From: Streptomyces armeniacus
GTDB lineage: Bacteria > Actinomycetota > Actinomycetes > Streptomycetales > Streptomycetaceae
Assembly (NCBI RefSeq): GCF_003355155.1
Contig: NZ_CP031320.1
Coordinates: 2,455,236-2,519,235 of the forward strand
Length of the DNA: 64,000 nt
Reading direction: 5' to 3'
The notes beneath the pieces were generated by a model that had not been told where the DNA came from, did not search any database, and worked only from the letters and a program-made list of their open reading frames with translations. The translations under genes and the position numbers were made by a program. Below, in pieces: positions 15,819-25,137 of this stretch (the stretch's first letter is position 1; each line of letters opens with the position of its first letter).

Positions 15819-17447
15819 TCACAGGCACTTGCCGTCGAAGATGTCCTCGTGCGTGCGGTAGTCGGGCTCCCGCTTCCCGCCGGAGCCCGAACCCGAGCCC
15901 CCCACCGGGTACTCCACCACCGGCACCGGCTTGCACACCGGCCACTTGTCCGTCTCGGGGGCGGCGTCGAACCCGAAGGTGCCGCTGGCGCCGCGGATGC
16001 AGTTGACGCAGTCGCTGCCGTCCTCCGTGCCGAGCACGTTCATGTTGGTCATGGTGTTGTAGACATCGTCCTTCGACGGCAGCCGCGGCTCGCCCTCGTC
16101 CTCACCCTCGTCCTTGCCTTCGCGCTTCCCCTCTTCGCTGTTCGCCGCCGTGTACGCCTCGTCGGCGGCCTGGGCGAGCACCGTGAACGCGTCGTGGTAC
16201 ATGATCGTGTAGCCGTCGTCCAGCGCCTTCCCGCCCAAGTCCAGCTTCTTGGCGAGGCGTTCGTACACCTCCTGGAACGCGTCGAAGCCCGGCGGCTGCC
16301 CCTCCCCCTTCTGCCACCACCGCGGGTCGACGTCCGAGCCGCCGACCGTGGTGATACGGGCCTTCCGCATCCGCTCGGTGGTCTCCTCGTCGGTGAAGAC
16401 GGGGTCCTGCCCGATGCCGACCTTCATGATCCTGATCGGCCGCTTGTGCTCGCAGGACGCCTGGTCCGCGAGCTGGGTGACGAGACCGGGCAGGTCGCGG
16501 TCGCGCCCGGCGAAGAACACGGTGTCCGCCTTCGTCAGGCAGATCTTCTGCGCGATGGACGCGAACAGCTGCGGGATGCCCTCCCCGGAGCCGGTCTCGC
16601 CAAGGTACGAGGCGTTCCGTTTACGCAGTCCGTAGTCCTTGTCGAAGCGGTTCATGAAGACCTGGCGCAGGTTGACGGAGTAGTTGTCCTCTTTTCTGGA
16701 GTCCCAGACCAGGAACCCCTTGCCGGAGCCGGGCTCCCGTTCGAGGTAGCGCTCCAACGCCTGCGCGAAGTGCTCGTTCGACGCGGACGTCTTGAAGAGG
16801 TAGTCGGCGCTCATGTCGGGCGAGGTGATCACCGGGCCGACGACCGGGATCTTCCGTGCGGACAGCGCCTCGGCCGCGCGCTGCGTGTGCGGATGGCTGC
16901 TCGGGAAGCCCATCACGGCGACCAGCGGCGACTCTTCGTCGGTCATGCCCGCCAACTGGTCGACGACGGGCGCCCACTGGTCGAGATCCTTGCCGTCGTT
17001 GGCCAGCAGCAGCTGGTAGCGCATCCCCGAGTCCTGGTTCGCGCGCAGCTGGGCGGTGTGGGCGCCGGCCAGCGCGTTCCGGATCAGCTCGATGGTCATG
17101 ACGCTGCTGGCGTCCCGTGTCATCGGCATCATGAGGGCGATCCGGACGTACGGGATGGGGGCACGGCCGTCCTCCGGGCTGTCCCAGCCCTTGCGGACGC
17201 GGGCGTTCTCGGCCGCGATGCCGCGGATCAGACCCTCCAGTTCGTCCTCGAAGACGTACGCCTCGTCGGTGACGCCGATGCACTCCTTCGCCGGGCCGGT
17301 CTCCTTCAGTCCTTCCGCGCACGGTTCGTCGTCGTCCAGGCTTACGGCGACCAGCGCCGCGCCGGCCACGAGCACCAGGAAACACACCACGCCGGCAAGG
17401 AACTTGTGCACCGGGAGCCATACGCGGTCTCGTATCTGCGGGGACAT
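15819..17447 (-). CDS. Membrane-anchored type-1 periplasmic-binding-like protein, third gene of the STAND operon
   Basis: 542 residues from ATG 17447, with GAGAGG a few bases upstream. An N-terminal membrane helix, residues about 15-40 (FLAGVVCFLVLVAGAALVAVS), is followed by an extracellular type-1 periplasmic-binding fold: VRIALMMPMT, LVAVMGFPSSHP, ARKIPVVGPVITS, KGFLVWDSR and TVFFAGRDRDLPGLV resemble branched-chain amino-acid receptor proteins. There is no lipobox and no ABC transporter nearby. A charged linker (about residues 440-460) and four late cysteines (CVNC, VCKP and terminal CL) are noteworthy. Spaced 31 bases behind the P-loop NTPase gene, it probably presents an external ligand-binding domain for that operon. 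Function unknown. Confidence 0.8.
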   Translation of the reverse strand: MSPQIRDRVWLPVHKFLAGVVCFLVLVAGAALVAVSLDDDEPCAEGLKETGPAKECIGVTDEAYVFEDELEGLIRGIAAENARVRKGWDSPEDGRAPIPYVRIALMMPMTRDASSVMTIELIRNALAGAHTAQLRANQDSGMRYQLLLANDGKDLDQWAPVVDQLAGMTDEESPLVAVMGFPSSHPHTQRAAEALSARKIPVVGPVITSPDMSADYLFKTSASNEHFAQALERYLEREPGSGKGFLVWDSRKEDNYSVNLRQVFMNRFDKDYGLRKRNASYLGETGSGEGIPQLFASIAQKICLTKADTVFFAGRDRDLPGLVTQLADQASCEHKRPIRIMKVGIGQDPVFTDEETTERMRKARITTVGGSDVDPRWWQKGEGQPPGFDAFQEVYERLAKKLDLGGKALDDGYTIMYHDAFTVLAQAADEAYTAANSEEGKREGKDEGEDEGEPRLPSKDDVYNTMTNMNVLGTEDGSDCVNCIRGASGTFGFDAAPETDKWPVCKPVPVVEYPVGGSGSGSGGKREPDYRTHEDIFDGKCL

Positions 17448-17478
17448 GACCTCTCGCTCTCTGAACGGCTGGCTCGCT

Positions 17479-19548
17479 TCACTGGGCTCTTCCGGTGCCG
17501 CCGGTGCCGCCGGTGCCACCCGGGCCGGCCGCGGCGGGCAGGGGCCGTTTCTCCCGGGCGGCCAGCGGCCACTCCTGGGACGCCCAAGTCAGCGCGGCGT
17601 GGCCGGAGACGTGCCGCTGGGCCAGGAAGGCCAGCTCCCGGCCCATGTCCGCGCAGGCCTGCTCGGACGGTTCGGCGACGGTGTCGACGACGTACCACAG
17701 TCCGTGCAGCAGCCTGTGGACGGACCGCTGCACGTCGTCGGTGTCGGCACGCAGCCGGTCGTGATCGCCGCGGGCGATCTCCTGGCGCCGGTCTTCCCAC
17801 TCGGCGGTGGGCGGGTGCGGGGCGGTGGCCACGTGCCGCAGGCAGTCCAGCCAGCGGGCGGCCTCCCAGTCACCGAAGCAGCCGGTCAGCCGGTCCACCA
17901 CGGCCTCCGCGGCACCGGCCGCGAGGGTGTGCCGCAGCGCGTCCGGCTCGCCCTCGGCGCCGAGCGCGGTGTGGTGGTCGCGCAGGGTGCCGTGCAGGTC
18001 CTGCCAGCGGTACCGGGCGCCGTCGCCCGCGCACCGCCTGCGCAACTCCTCGACCAGCAGGGCGCGGAGGAACGGATCGTCCACGAACGCCGTCCCGTCG
18101 CCCGCCGTCCACAGCTCCCGTTCAAGGTCGCGTTCGGCGGTGTCCGCCGGGTACGGCTCGGCGCTGAGCGGCGCGTACGCGGTCGCGAGCGCACCCGCCG
18201 CCTCCGGGTCGCGCGCGAGGGACAGCAGCACCAGCAGGTCCCGCAACTGCGGCTGCCCCACGAGCCGTTCGAGCAGCTCCTCGGTGACGGGCCTGCCGTC
18301 CGGGGTGGTGAGCTCCAGCAGCTGCCCCGGCCGCGCCGCCCGCTCCTCCGCGAGGTTGAGCACGGCGTCGCTCAGCACGCCGCAGCCCAGCGGCTGGCCG
18401 CCGGTGAGCCGGTGCAGGGCACTGGGCAGGTACGCGTCCAGGGCGCGCGGCGTGTGGTCGAGCATCGCCAGGACGTCGCGGCGGCTCAGCGGCGGCAGCG
18501 TGACCGTGTGGAGCGGCACGGGCGACGTGCCCGCGGGCAGCCGGCACCAGGCCGCGGCGTCGGCGATCGCGGCGGGCTCGGCCGGTTCACCGGCCGCGCC
18601 ACCGCCGCGCCCGAGCTGCGTCGCGACGACGACCAGCGGGTCGGGCCGGTCACCGCGTGCCCGCGCTCCCGCCCGCGCGCGCAGCAGCAGGTCGATCAAC
18701 TGCCGGCCGCCGGGCGTGTGCACGTTGTCCAGCAGGGCGAGCGGCCGCGGCGTACCCGTGCGGCGCTTCCACGTGCCGTACGCGTCGGCCAGGTCCGCCA
18801 GGAAGGCGGACACGAGGGTGTCTTCGACGTCGTACCGGAAGTCGCCGCCGCGGTGGAACCGGAGGCTCAGCTTGACCAGCACTTCGGGGCCCTGGTCGCC
18901 GGCGCTGGACTGAGCGGCGTACCAGTCGAGCACCGTACGGGCCTCGCGGCGCCCCACGTGCCGGTCGAAGTACTGCCGTACGACGGCGTCCGCGACCGGC
19001 TCCAGGTCGTCGTCGCCGTTCGCCTCGGCCAGTTGGGCGGCGACGTCCGCCATCCACGCGACGCCGGTGTCGCCCTCGTCCTCATCGCCGCTCCGCAGTT
19101 CGCAGGCGGTGAGCAGGCGGGCGATGCGCTCGCGTGCCAGGGTCTGCTCGGCCACGTTCCCGCGGTGCCAGCTGGACACCGCGAACAAGCCGGGCAGCAG
19201 CCGGTCGAAGCGGCGCCGCCCGTACTGCGGCACCGCCGGCGCCAGCCCCTCGGCCAGCAGGAACAGCGTGTCGACGACGGCCGAGACGTTGCTCGTCCCC
19301 AGCTGTGTACGCGCCGTGGGCGCGGCCGCCGCCAGGTCCGCGCGGGCGAGCGGCAGCCGGCCCTCGTACGAGGTGGCCAGCTCGTCCAGGACGGCGGTCT
19401 TGCCCATGCCGTGCCGGCCGGTCAGCAGCACCACCGGAAGGTCGTCGTCGGGCTGCCGCGGCACGGTCTGCTGCCGGTCGTGCGCCAGGCCCACCAGTTT
19501 GGGTACCAGCCCCCGCACGAGAGGTTCCCGTGCGTACAGCTCCGTCAC
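17479..19548 (-). CDS. STAND-like P-loop NTPase, second gene of operon
   Basis: 689 residues from GTG 19548, with AGGAG three bases upstream; the frame is open for 139 codons further, but that part lies over the upstream gene. Walker A GRHGMGKTA lies near residue 45, in PVVLLTGRHGMGKTAVLDEL, and a Walker B-like PLALLDNVHTPGG near 255. The sequence QLGR, a sensor-like LPPLSRRDVLAMLD and a helical C-terminal half fit a STAND/AAA-type ATPase with winged-helix and helical-bundle regions. No TPR, WD40 or LRR repeats are obvious. It is predicted cytoplasmic, as no membrane segment is seen. It is flanked by a winged-helix-like gene 71 bases upstream and a membrane-anchored binding protein 31 bases downstream. 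Confidence 0.75.
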   Translation of the reverse strand: MTELYAREPLVRGLVPKLVGLAHDRQQTVPRQPDDDLPVVLLTGRHGMGKTAVLDELATSYEGRLPLARADLAAAAPTARTQLGTSNVSAVVDTLFLLAEGLAPAVPQYGRRRFDRLLPGLFAVSSWHRGNVAEQTLARERIARLLTACELRSGDEDEGDTGVAWMADVAAQLAEANGDDDLEPVADAVVRQYFDRHVGRREARTVLDWYAAQSSAGDQGPEVLVKLSLRFHRGGDFRYDVEDTLVSAFLADLADAYGTWKRRTGTPRPLALLDNVHTPGGRQLIDLLLRARAGARARGDRPDPLVVVATQLGRGGGAAGEPAEPAAIADAAAWCRLPAGTSPVPLHTVTLPPLSRRDVLAMLDHTPRALDAYLPSALHRLTGGQPLGCGVLSDAVLNLAEERAARPGQLLELTTPDGRPVTEELLERLVGQPQLRDLLVLLSLARDPEAAGALATAYAPLSAEPYPADTAERDLERELWTAGDGTAFVDDPFLRALLVEELRRRCAGDGARYRWQDLHGTLRDHHTALGAEGEPDALRHTLAAGAAEAVVDRLTGCFGDWEAARWLDCLRHVATAPHPPTAEWEDRRQEIARGDHDRLRADTDDVQRSVHRLLHGLWYVVDTVAEPSEQACADMGRELAFLAQRHVSGHAALTWASQEWPLAAREKRPLPAAAGPGGTGGTGGTGRAQ

Positions 19549-19619
19549 GTGCTCCTGTCCTTCCCCCTGTAATGCGTCCCCGTACGGCGTGCGCGTACGG
19601 CGTCCCGGCCCGCTCCGCG

Positions 19620-20660
19620 CTACCCCATCAGCCGCTGCATCGCCTGCCCCACCGCGTCCAGCACCACCTGTCGGCCGACGGAGTCCGGCGATCCGCCCAC
19701 GGCGCTGCGGATCCGTTCCAGCAGGCCCTGCTGGTGGTGGCGGTCCGGCGCGCCGCCGTGCGGGTCGTCGCCCTCGCGCAGCGCGTCGGCGCTGCGCAGC
19801 AGCGCGGCCAGCGACTCCTCGTCCTGCACCAGGGCGGGCGCGAACTGCTCGACGAGGTCGGCGAGTTCGACCGTGGAGAGGGGCTGCACGGTGACGTCGC
19901 CGTGGACGGTGCCGACCACCGTGTCGACGTACGTGTTGCTGACCGGCCGCGCGGACTGGCGCCACTGCGCCACGTACCGGCCGACGTCGGCGCCCGTCAG
20001 CACGCAGTCCACGCCGAGCTGGGTGAGGGACACGTGCGAGCCGACGCGGCCCTGGAACAGCGGGCCTTCGCAGGCGATGAGTTCGGCCTCGGCGAGGTAG
20101 GCGGCGGTCCTGGCGACCTCGCCGCCGGACAGCGCCTCGCCGAGGAAGAAGATCTCCCCGGAGTCGAAGAACTCCTCGATGCGCAGCGGCCGCCGGTCCG
20201 ACTGCGCGAAGATCCAGCCCAGCAGCGCCGTACGGGCGAAGCGCCCGCGCTCCGCCGGGTCCGCGCGCCGCGCCTGCAGCCAGCGTGCGTGGTCCGCGCC
20301 GGCCGCGCGCAGGCTGACGGCCGGCGCCAGGTCCGTACGGGCTTCGCCGGGGCCCTCGTGCGTACGGATCAGGCCGTGCCCGCGGAGCCGGTCGGCGACG
20401 GCGCGGACGGTGCTCTCGGGGATGTTCTGCCGGGCGGCGAAACTGTCCGAGGGCACGGGCAGGTCCAGCTCACCGTCGGTCCGCTGCCATAACCACAGCA
20501 GGAAGCGCGGCTCGTACCGGTCCGTGCCCGCGGTGGACGGCTGAGGGCCGGAACCGGGATCGGGGAACGAGGGAACCGCTGCTGCCACCCGTGCGTCCTG
20601 TCCGTCGCGCCGGCACCCGGTCGCAGGCACACTGGCGGCGAACTCCCCCTCGACCGGCAC
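19620..20660 (-). CDS. Winged-helix-like protein with Gly/Val motif, first gene of operon
   Basis: 346 residues from GTG 20660; GTG 20588 (VAAAVPSF, with GGACAGGAC upstream) is an alternative, since conserved-looking sequence begins only at RYEPRFLLWLWQ. Residues about 60-100 look like a winged helix: FAARQNIPESTVRAVADRL, then RGHGLIRTHEG. A second winged-helix-like stretch runs through FLGEALSGGEVARTAAYLAEAELIACEG. Near residue 240, NTYVDTVVGTVHGDVTVQ has alternating Val/Gly spacing resembling bacterial RHIM-like amyloid signalling motifs. The C-terminus is helical. No catalytic motif is visible. It heads an operon with a STAND-like NTPase and a membrane-anchored ligand-binding protein. Confidence 0.65.
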   Translation of the reverse strand: MPVEGEFAASVPATGCRRDGQDARVAAAVPSFPDPGSGPQPSTAGTDRYEPRFLLWLWQRTDGELDLPVPSDSFAARQNIPESTVRAVADRLRGHGLIRTHEGPGEARTDLAPAVSLRAAGADHARWLQARRADPAERGRFARTALLGWIFAQSDRRPLRIEEFFDSGEIFFLGEALSGGEVARTAAYLAEAELIACEGPLFQGRVGSHVSLTQLGVDCVLTGADVGRYVAQWRQSARPVSNTYVDTVVGTVHGDVTVQPLSTVELADLVEQFAPALVQDEESLAALLRSADALREGDDPHGGAPDRHHQQGLLERIRSAVGGSPDSVGRQVVLDAVGQAMQRLMG

Positions 20661-20759
20661 CGACTGGCCTGTGCGTAACTGTCTGTCGCCGCCCTTCGAA
20701 CCTACACAGGCATCCGCGCAGTCACCAGTGAGTCACGCGAAGTGCAGGCGAAAGCGTTA

Positions 20760-21896
20760 TCAGACGCCCGCGTACGAGTGCTTGCCGGTCACGAAGATGT
20801 TGACGCCGTAGTAGTTGAAGAGGAAGCACGCGAAGGCGAGCAGCGCGAGGTACGCCGCCTTGCGCCCCTTCCAGCCGGCCGTGGCCCGCGCGTGCAGGTA
20901 GCAGGCGTACGCGACCCAGGTGATGAACGACCAGACCTCCTTGGGGTCCCAGCCCCAGTAGCGGCCCCAGGCGTCGCCCGCCCAGATGGCGCCCGCGACG
21001 ATCGTGAACGTCCAGAACGGGAAGACCGCGGCGTTGACCCGGTACGCGAACTTGTCCAGCGAGGACGCCGACGGCAGCCGCTCCAGCACGGACGTGGCCC
21101 AGCGCGACGGGGTGCCGCCGGCCAGCAGCTTGGTCTCGTAGCGGTCCCGGAAGAGGTAGAGCGCGGTGGCGACGAAGCCGAGGTAGAAGAGGGCGCCGCA
21201 GACGATGGCGAGCGAGACGTGGATCCACAGCCAGTACGAGTCGAGCGCGGGCACCAGCTGGGTGCTCTCGGTGTAGAGCACGGTGACGGCGAGCCCGAGG
21301 TCCAGCAGGACGGTGGTGACGAGCGGCAGGCCGATCCAGCGCACGTTCTTCTTCGCCAGCAGGAAGCCGAGGTACGCGCCGACGGCCACCATGGAGAACG
21401 CCGTCGAGAACTCGTACATGTTGCCCCAGGGCGCCCGCTCCACGGACAGGGAGCGCGCCAGCACGCTGCTCGCGTGCAGCAGGAACGCCAGCACGGTGAG
21501 CGAGACGGCCACCCGCCCGTACAGGTCGCCCTGTTCGTCGCCGCCGGCGGCGCCGGGCCCGTCCGGGAGGTCGCCGCGGCGGCCGGCGGCGGAGCGTACG
21601 ACCACCTTCGGGCGCGCGGCCTTGGGGCGTTCGAGGACCGAGGTGCTGCCGCCCTTCCGTACGGTGACGGCCGGGGCGGAGGCGGCGGGCTCCTCCCGCT
21701 CCCGGTCCCCCGAGTCGTCGGAGCCGCGCTTCGCGGTGAGGGCGGCGGCCGTACGGGCCACCTTGCTGCGGCTGCCGAAGACCCACTCGGCGATGTGCGC
21801 GAAGAAGGCGAGGGTGTAGACGGCCATCGCCGAATAGATCAGGTAGTTGCTGATCTCGGCGAGATTCTCGTTCTGTGCGGCAGCGAGGATGGTCAC
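20760..21896 (-). CDS. ccsB: Cytochrome c biogenesis protein CcsB (ResC)
   Basis: System II haem-handling membrane protein that, with ResB, exports haem and joins it to apocytochrome c. 378 residues with about eight membrane segments. The tryptophan-rich haem-binding WWD region is WGRYWGWDPKEVWSF near residue 313; WGNMYEF and several membrane histidines agree with the CcsA/CcsB family. A variable, charged cytoplasmic segment covers residues 55-115. GTG 21896 overlaps the resB stop as GTGA. It is the last gene of the set resA-ccdA-resB-ccsB. Confidence 0.94.
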   Translation of the reverse strand: MTILAAAQNENLAEISNYLIYSAMAVYTLAFFAHIAEWVFGSRSKVARTAAALTAKRGSDDSGDREREEPAASAPAVTVRKGGSTSVLERPKAARPKVVVRSAAGRRGDLPDGPGAAGGDEQGDLYGRVAVSLTVLAFLLHASSVLARSLSVERAPWGNMYEFSTAFSMVAVGAYLGFLLAKKNVRWIGLPLVTTVLLDLGLAVTVLYTESTQLVPALDSYWLWIHVSLAIVCGALFYLGFVATALYLFRDRYETKLLAGGTPSRWATSVLERLPSASSLDKFAYRVNAAVFPFWTFTIVAGAIWAGDAWGRYWGWDPKEVWSFITWVAYACYLHARATAGWKGRKAAYLALLAFACFLFNYYGVNIFVTGKHSYAGV

Positions 21897-23644
21897 TTGC
21901 CTGCTCCTTCAGCAGATTCTTCGGAAGGTTCTGCTACGGCAGGCGCCTCGGCCTGCATGCTCATCGCGAGGTCCGACAGCTCCTCGGGGAGCCGGGGGGA
22001 CTCGCTGCGGCCGAGTCCGGCCATTTCCACCACCGTACGGCCGTCGGCCGCGGGCACGGCACGTACCCACACCCGGCGCCGCTGGATGAACAGCGAGCCC
22101 GCCAGCCCCGCGATCGCGGCGAGGGCGCCGCCGAGCGCCCAGCCGTTCCCCACCTGGTGGGAGACCTGGAAGTTGGCCCACTGCTTGACGCCCTCGAACT
22201 TCAGGGAGCCCGCGCCGTCCGGCAGCTTCATCGTCTCGCCGGGCAGGATCTTCTGGGCGAGGGCGCGGCCGTCCTCGGCCTTGAACTGCTTCATGTTGTC
22301 GGTGTCGAGCTGGTACACGTTCTGCGCCAGCCCGGCGTCCAGCCCCAGGTCGCCGCGGTACGCGGTGAGGAACAGCACCGGGTAGTCCAGCTCGGGCGAC
22401 TGCGAGAACATCGTGCCCGAGTTCGCGCCGCCGAAGGTCGGCACGAAGAAGCCCTGGAAGCCGAGCTGGTCCTTGCGGCCCTTCGCGTCCCGGTAGTCGG
22501 TCACCTTGACGACGCCGCTGGAGGTGAGGTTGGTGTCCTGCGGGAGGAACGCGACCGGGCCGCGGTACGCGATGTCGCCCTGCCCGTCCTTGACCGTGAC
22601 GACGGGCGCGAAGCCGTGGGCGAGCAGGTAGACCTTGGAGCCGCCGACCTCCAGCGGATGGTTCATCTCGATGGAGGTCTTCTTCTCCTTGCCGTCGGCG
22701 CCCTCCCAGTACGTGATGTCGGCGCGGTAGTCGCGGGGCGTCGTGGCGTCCGGGCCGTCCTTCGCGTACGTCGCGGTGAAGTCCTCCAGCCGGAAGCCGA
22801 AGGAGTCGAGGTCGTCGGGGCCGAACAGCGAACCGGACTTGAAGTCGTCGTACTGCGTGAGGGTGTTGGAGAAGCCGTCGCCCTGGATGATCAGCTTGCC
22901 GCCCTCGGACTTCCACAGCTGCCCGGCGGCGAAGGCCAGCAGCAGCACGATCAGGGCGATATGGAAGAGGAGGTTCCCCGCCTCGCGCAGATAGCCCTTC
23001 TCGGCGGCGACCGCGTCGCCCTGCGCGTGCACCCGGAACCGCTTCCCGCCCAGCAGCGTACGGGCGGTGCCGAGCACCTCGTCCGGCTCGGCGTCCGTGT
23101 GCCAGGTGGTGTACGCGGGCATCCGGTCCAGCCGGCGCGGCGCCCGCGGCGGGCGGGCCCGCAGCTGGCCGACGAACTGCCAGCTGCGCGGCACGATGCA
23201 GCCCGCCAGCGAGACGAACAGCAGGATGTAGATCGCCGAGAACCACACCGAGGTGTAGACGTCGAACAGCTGCAGCTTCTCGTACAGCGGCGCCACCACG
23301 TCGTGCTGCTGCCTGAACTGGTCGACCTTCACCGCGTCCACGGACGTCTGCGGGATCAGCGAGCCCGGCACGGAGGCGAGGGAAAGCAGGAAGAGCAGGA
23401 TCAGCGCGACCCGCATCGACGTCAGCTGCCGCCAGAACCACCGGGCCCAGCCCGCCACTTCGCGCAGCAGCCACAGCGCGCGGCCGGCGGCGCCCGGTGC
23501 GCGGACGCCGCCGAACGAGCCGGGGACGGCCTGCGCCCGCTCCTCGGCGGGCGCGGTCGACAGCTGCGAACGGGCGTCGTCCTCGGCGTCCGGTTCGTCG
23601 ACCGCGACGGAGGAGTCGCGTCCGTTGGTCACGTCTTCGCTCAT
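21893..23644 (-). CDS. resB: Cytochrome c biogenesis protein ResB
   Basis: Partner of CcsB in system II. 583 residues from ATG 23644. Hydrophobic segments lie near residues 75-95 (MRVALILLFLLSLASVPGSL), 135-155, 210-230 (LLFHIALIVLLLAFAAGQL) and near 525, with a large extracytoplasmic domain between the third and fourth, as in ResB/Ccs1. The first 60 residues are acidic and disordered. The ATG lies five bases after the ccdA stop codon region, and the stop overlaps the ccsB GTG, so the genes are coupled. Confidence 0.93.
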   Translation of the reverse strand: MSEDVTNGRDSSVAVDEPDAEDDARSQLSTAPAEERAQAVPGSFGGVRAPGAAGRALWLLREVAGWARWFWRQLTSMRVALILLFLLSLASVPGSLIPQTSVDAVKVDQFRQQHDVVAPLYEKLQLFDVYTSVWFSAIYILLFVSLAGCIVPRSWQFVGQLRARPPRAPRRLDRMPAYTTWHTDAEPDEVLGTARTLLGGKRFRVHAQGDAVAAEKGYLREAGNLLFHIALIVLLLAFAAGQLWKSEGGKLIIQGDGFSNTLTQYDDFKSGSLFGPDDLDSFGFRLEDFTATYAKDGPDATTPRDYRADITYWEGADGKEKKTSIEMNHPLEVGGSKVYLLAHGFAPVVTVKDGQGDIAYRGPVAFLPQDTNLTSSGVVKVTDYRDAKGRKDQLGFQGFFVPTFGGANSGTMFSQSPELDYPVLFLTAYRGDLGLDAGLAQNVYQLDTDNMKQFKAEDGRALAQKILPGETMKLPDGAGSLKFEGVKQWANFQVSHQVGNGWALGGALAAIAGLAGSLFIQRRRVWVRAVPAADGRTVVEMAGLGRSESPRLPEELSDLAMSMQAEAPAVAEPSEESAEGAGK

Positions 23645-23649
23645 CGCGC

Positions 23650-24411
23650 TCAGATCCCCACGGTGAAGTCGGACGACCACACCTGCATCTCGTAAACGAT
23701 CCGGTCCCAGGCCCCCGTCACGAGCAGCACGCCCACCGCGACGAGCATGCCGCCGCCGATCCGCATCACCCACGCGTAGTGCTGCTTGACCCAGCTGAAC
23801 GCGCCCAGCGTGCGCCGGAAGGCGACCGCCGCGACCACGAAGGGCAGGCCGAGGCCGAGGCAGTACGCCACCGTGAGCAGCGCGCCGCGGCCCGCGCTCG
23901 CCTCGTTGAAGGCGAGGGTCTGCACGGCCGCCAGCGTAGGCCCGATGCACGGCGTCCAGCCGATGCCGAAGAGCACGCCGAGCATCGGCGCGCCCGCGAG
24001 CCCGACGGCGGGCCGCTTGTGGATGCGGAACTCCCGCGAGGTGAACCGCGACATGATCCCCATGAACGCGAGCCCCAGCAGGATCGTCAGCGTCCCCAGC
24101 ACCTTCGATATGACGTCCCGGTGCTCCTGCAGCGTCCCCCCGAAGCCGCCGAACAGCGCGCCCCCGGACACGAAGACCGCCGTGAAGCCGAGCACGAACA
24201 GCGCCGACCCGAAGAACATCCGCCCGCGCCTGGCCTCCGCCAGGTCCGTGCCGCTGACCCCGGTGACGTACGAGAGGTAGCCCGGCACCAGCGGCAGCAC
24301 GCACGGCGAGAAGAACGACACGAGGCCGCCGAGGACCGCGATCGGCAGCGCGAGCAGGAGCGTCCCGCTGAGGACGGTCTCGTTGACGCCGGTGGCCGCG
24401 AGTGCGTTCAT
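23650..24411 (-). CDS. ccdA: Thiol:disulfide transporter CcdA
   Basis: Moves reducing equivalents across the membrane to the TlpA/ResA-type thioredoxin so that apocytochrome c cysteines are reduced. 253 residues with six membrane segments. The two redox cysteines are in SFFSPCVLPLVPGY (about residue 37) and GIGWTPCIGPTL (about 155), the hallmark pair of CcdA. It starts seven bases after the resA stop and ends five bases before resB. Confidence 0.95.
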   Translation of the reverse strand: MNALAATGVNETVLSGTLLLALPIAVLGGLVSFFSPCVLPLVPGYLSYVTGVSGTDLAEARRGRMFFGSALFVLGFTAVFVSGGALFGGFGGTLQEHRDVISKVLGTLTILLGLAFMGIMSRFTSREFRIHKRPAVGLAGAPMLGVLFGIGWTPCIGPTLAAVQTLAFNEASAGRGALLTVAYCLGLGLPFVVAAVAFRRTLGAFSWVKQHYAWVMRIGGGMLVAVGVLLVTGAWDRIVYEMQVWSSDFTVGI

Positions 24412-24418
24412 GACGCGG

Positions 24419-25021
24419 TCACTTCTCCGCGGTCAGCGGCTTGAGCATGGCGCGCAGGTCTTCCTCGCCGAGTTCCTTGAGCGCGCGGACGGCGATCTTC
24501 CCGTTCCGGTCGAGCACCAGCGTGGAGGGGATGGTCTGCGGGGAGAGGCTGTTCTCGGGGAACCTCAGGATCTGCTTGCCGCTCGGGTCGTACAGGCTCG
24601 GGTAGTCGATGCCGTAGGTGCGCTCGAACGCCTTGGCGTTGGCCTTGTCGAGGTCACGGGTGTTGATCCCGATGAACTGGACGCCCTTGTCCTCGGTCTC
24701 CTTGGCGACCTTCGCCAGGTGCGGCGCCTCGGCGCGGCAGGGCGCGCACCAGGAGCCCCAGACGTTCAGCACGACGATCTTGCCGCGGTACGACGACAGT
24801 TTCAGCTCGCCGCCGTCCACGGTCTCCCCCGAGATGTCCGGGACGGCCTTGCGCTTGCCCTCGGGCACGGTGGTGACCTGGCCCGTGCCCTGCACGAACT
24901 GGGTGTCGCCGGACGACGAGCCGGTATCGCCGCCACCGCAGCCGGCCAGCACCATCACCCCGGCCGCGGCCCCGGCGGCCAGCAGGGTCGTACGGCTTCG
25001 GGCAGCGCGGACTCGGAACAT
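24419..25021 (-). CDS. resA: ResA/TlpA-type thioredoxin lipoprotein
   Basis: Extracytoplasmic thiol-disulfide oxidoreductase that reduces the CxxCH motif of apocytochrome c. 200 residues; lipobox VLAGC at residues 24-28 predicts lipid anchoring. The active site WCAPC is near residue 92 in NVWGSWCAPCRAEAPHL, and the cis-Pro loop is IPSTLVLD. It heads the system II genes and is followed by ccdA after seven bases. A 110-base gap separates it from the histidine phosphatase gene upstream. Confidence 0.93.
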   Translation of the reverse strand: MFRVRAARSRTTLLAAGAAAGVMVLAGCGGGDTGSSSGDTQFVQGTGQVTTVPEGKRKAVPDISGETVDGGELKLSSYRGKIVVLNVWGSWCAPCRAEAPHLAKVAKETEDKGVQFIGINTRDLDKANAKAFERTYGIDYPSLYDPSGKQILRFPENSLSPQTIPSTLVLDRNGKIAVRALKELGEEDLRAMLKPLTAEK

Positions 25022-25137
25022 GTGAAAAGTTTCGCATGGGCGTCCGAGGGATCTTGGTCGCCCCCCTTGTCCGTTACGTACGGGCCGTTCAGGCGCCGTT
25101 GCCGGGCGCCGCGCCGCCCCTCAGTCCCCGTGTTCCC

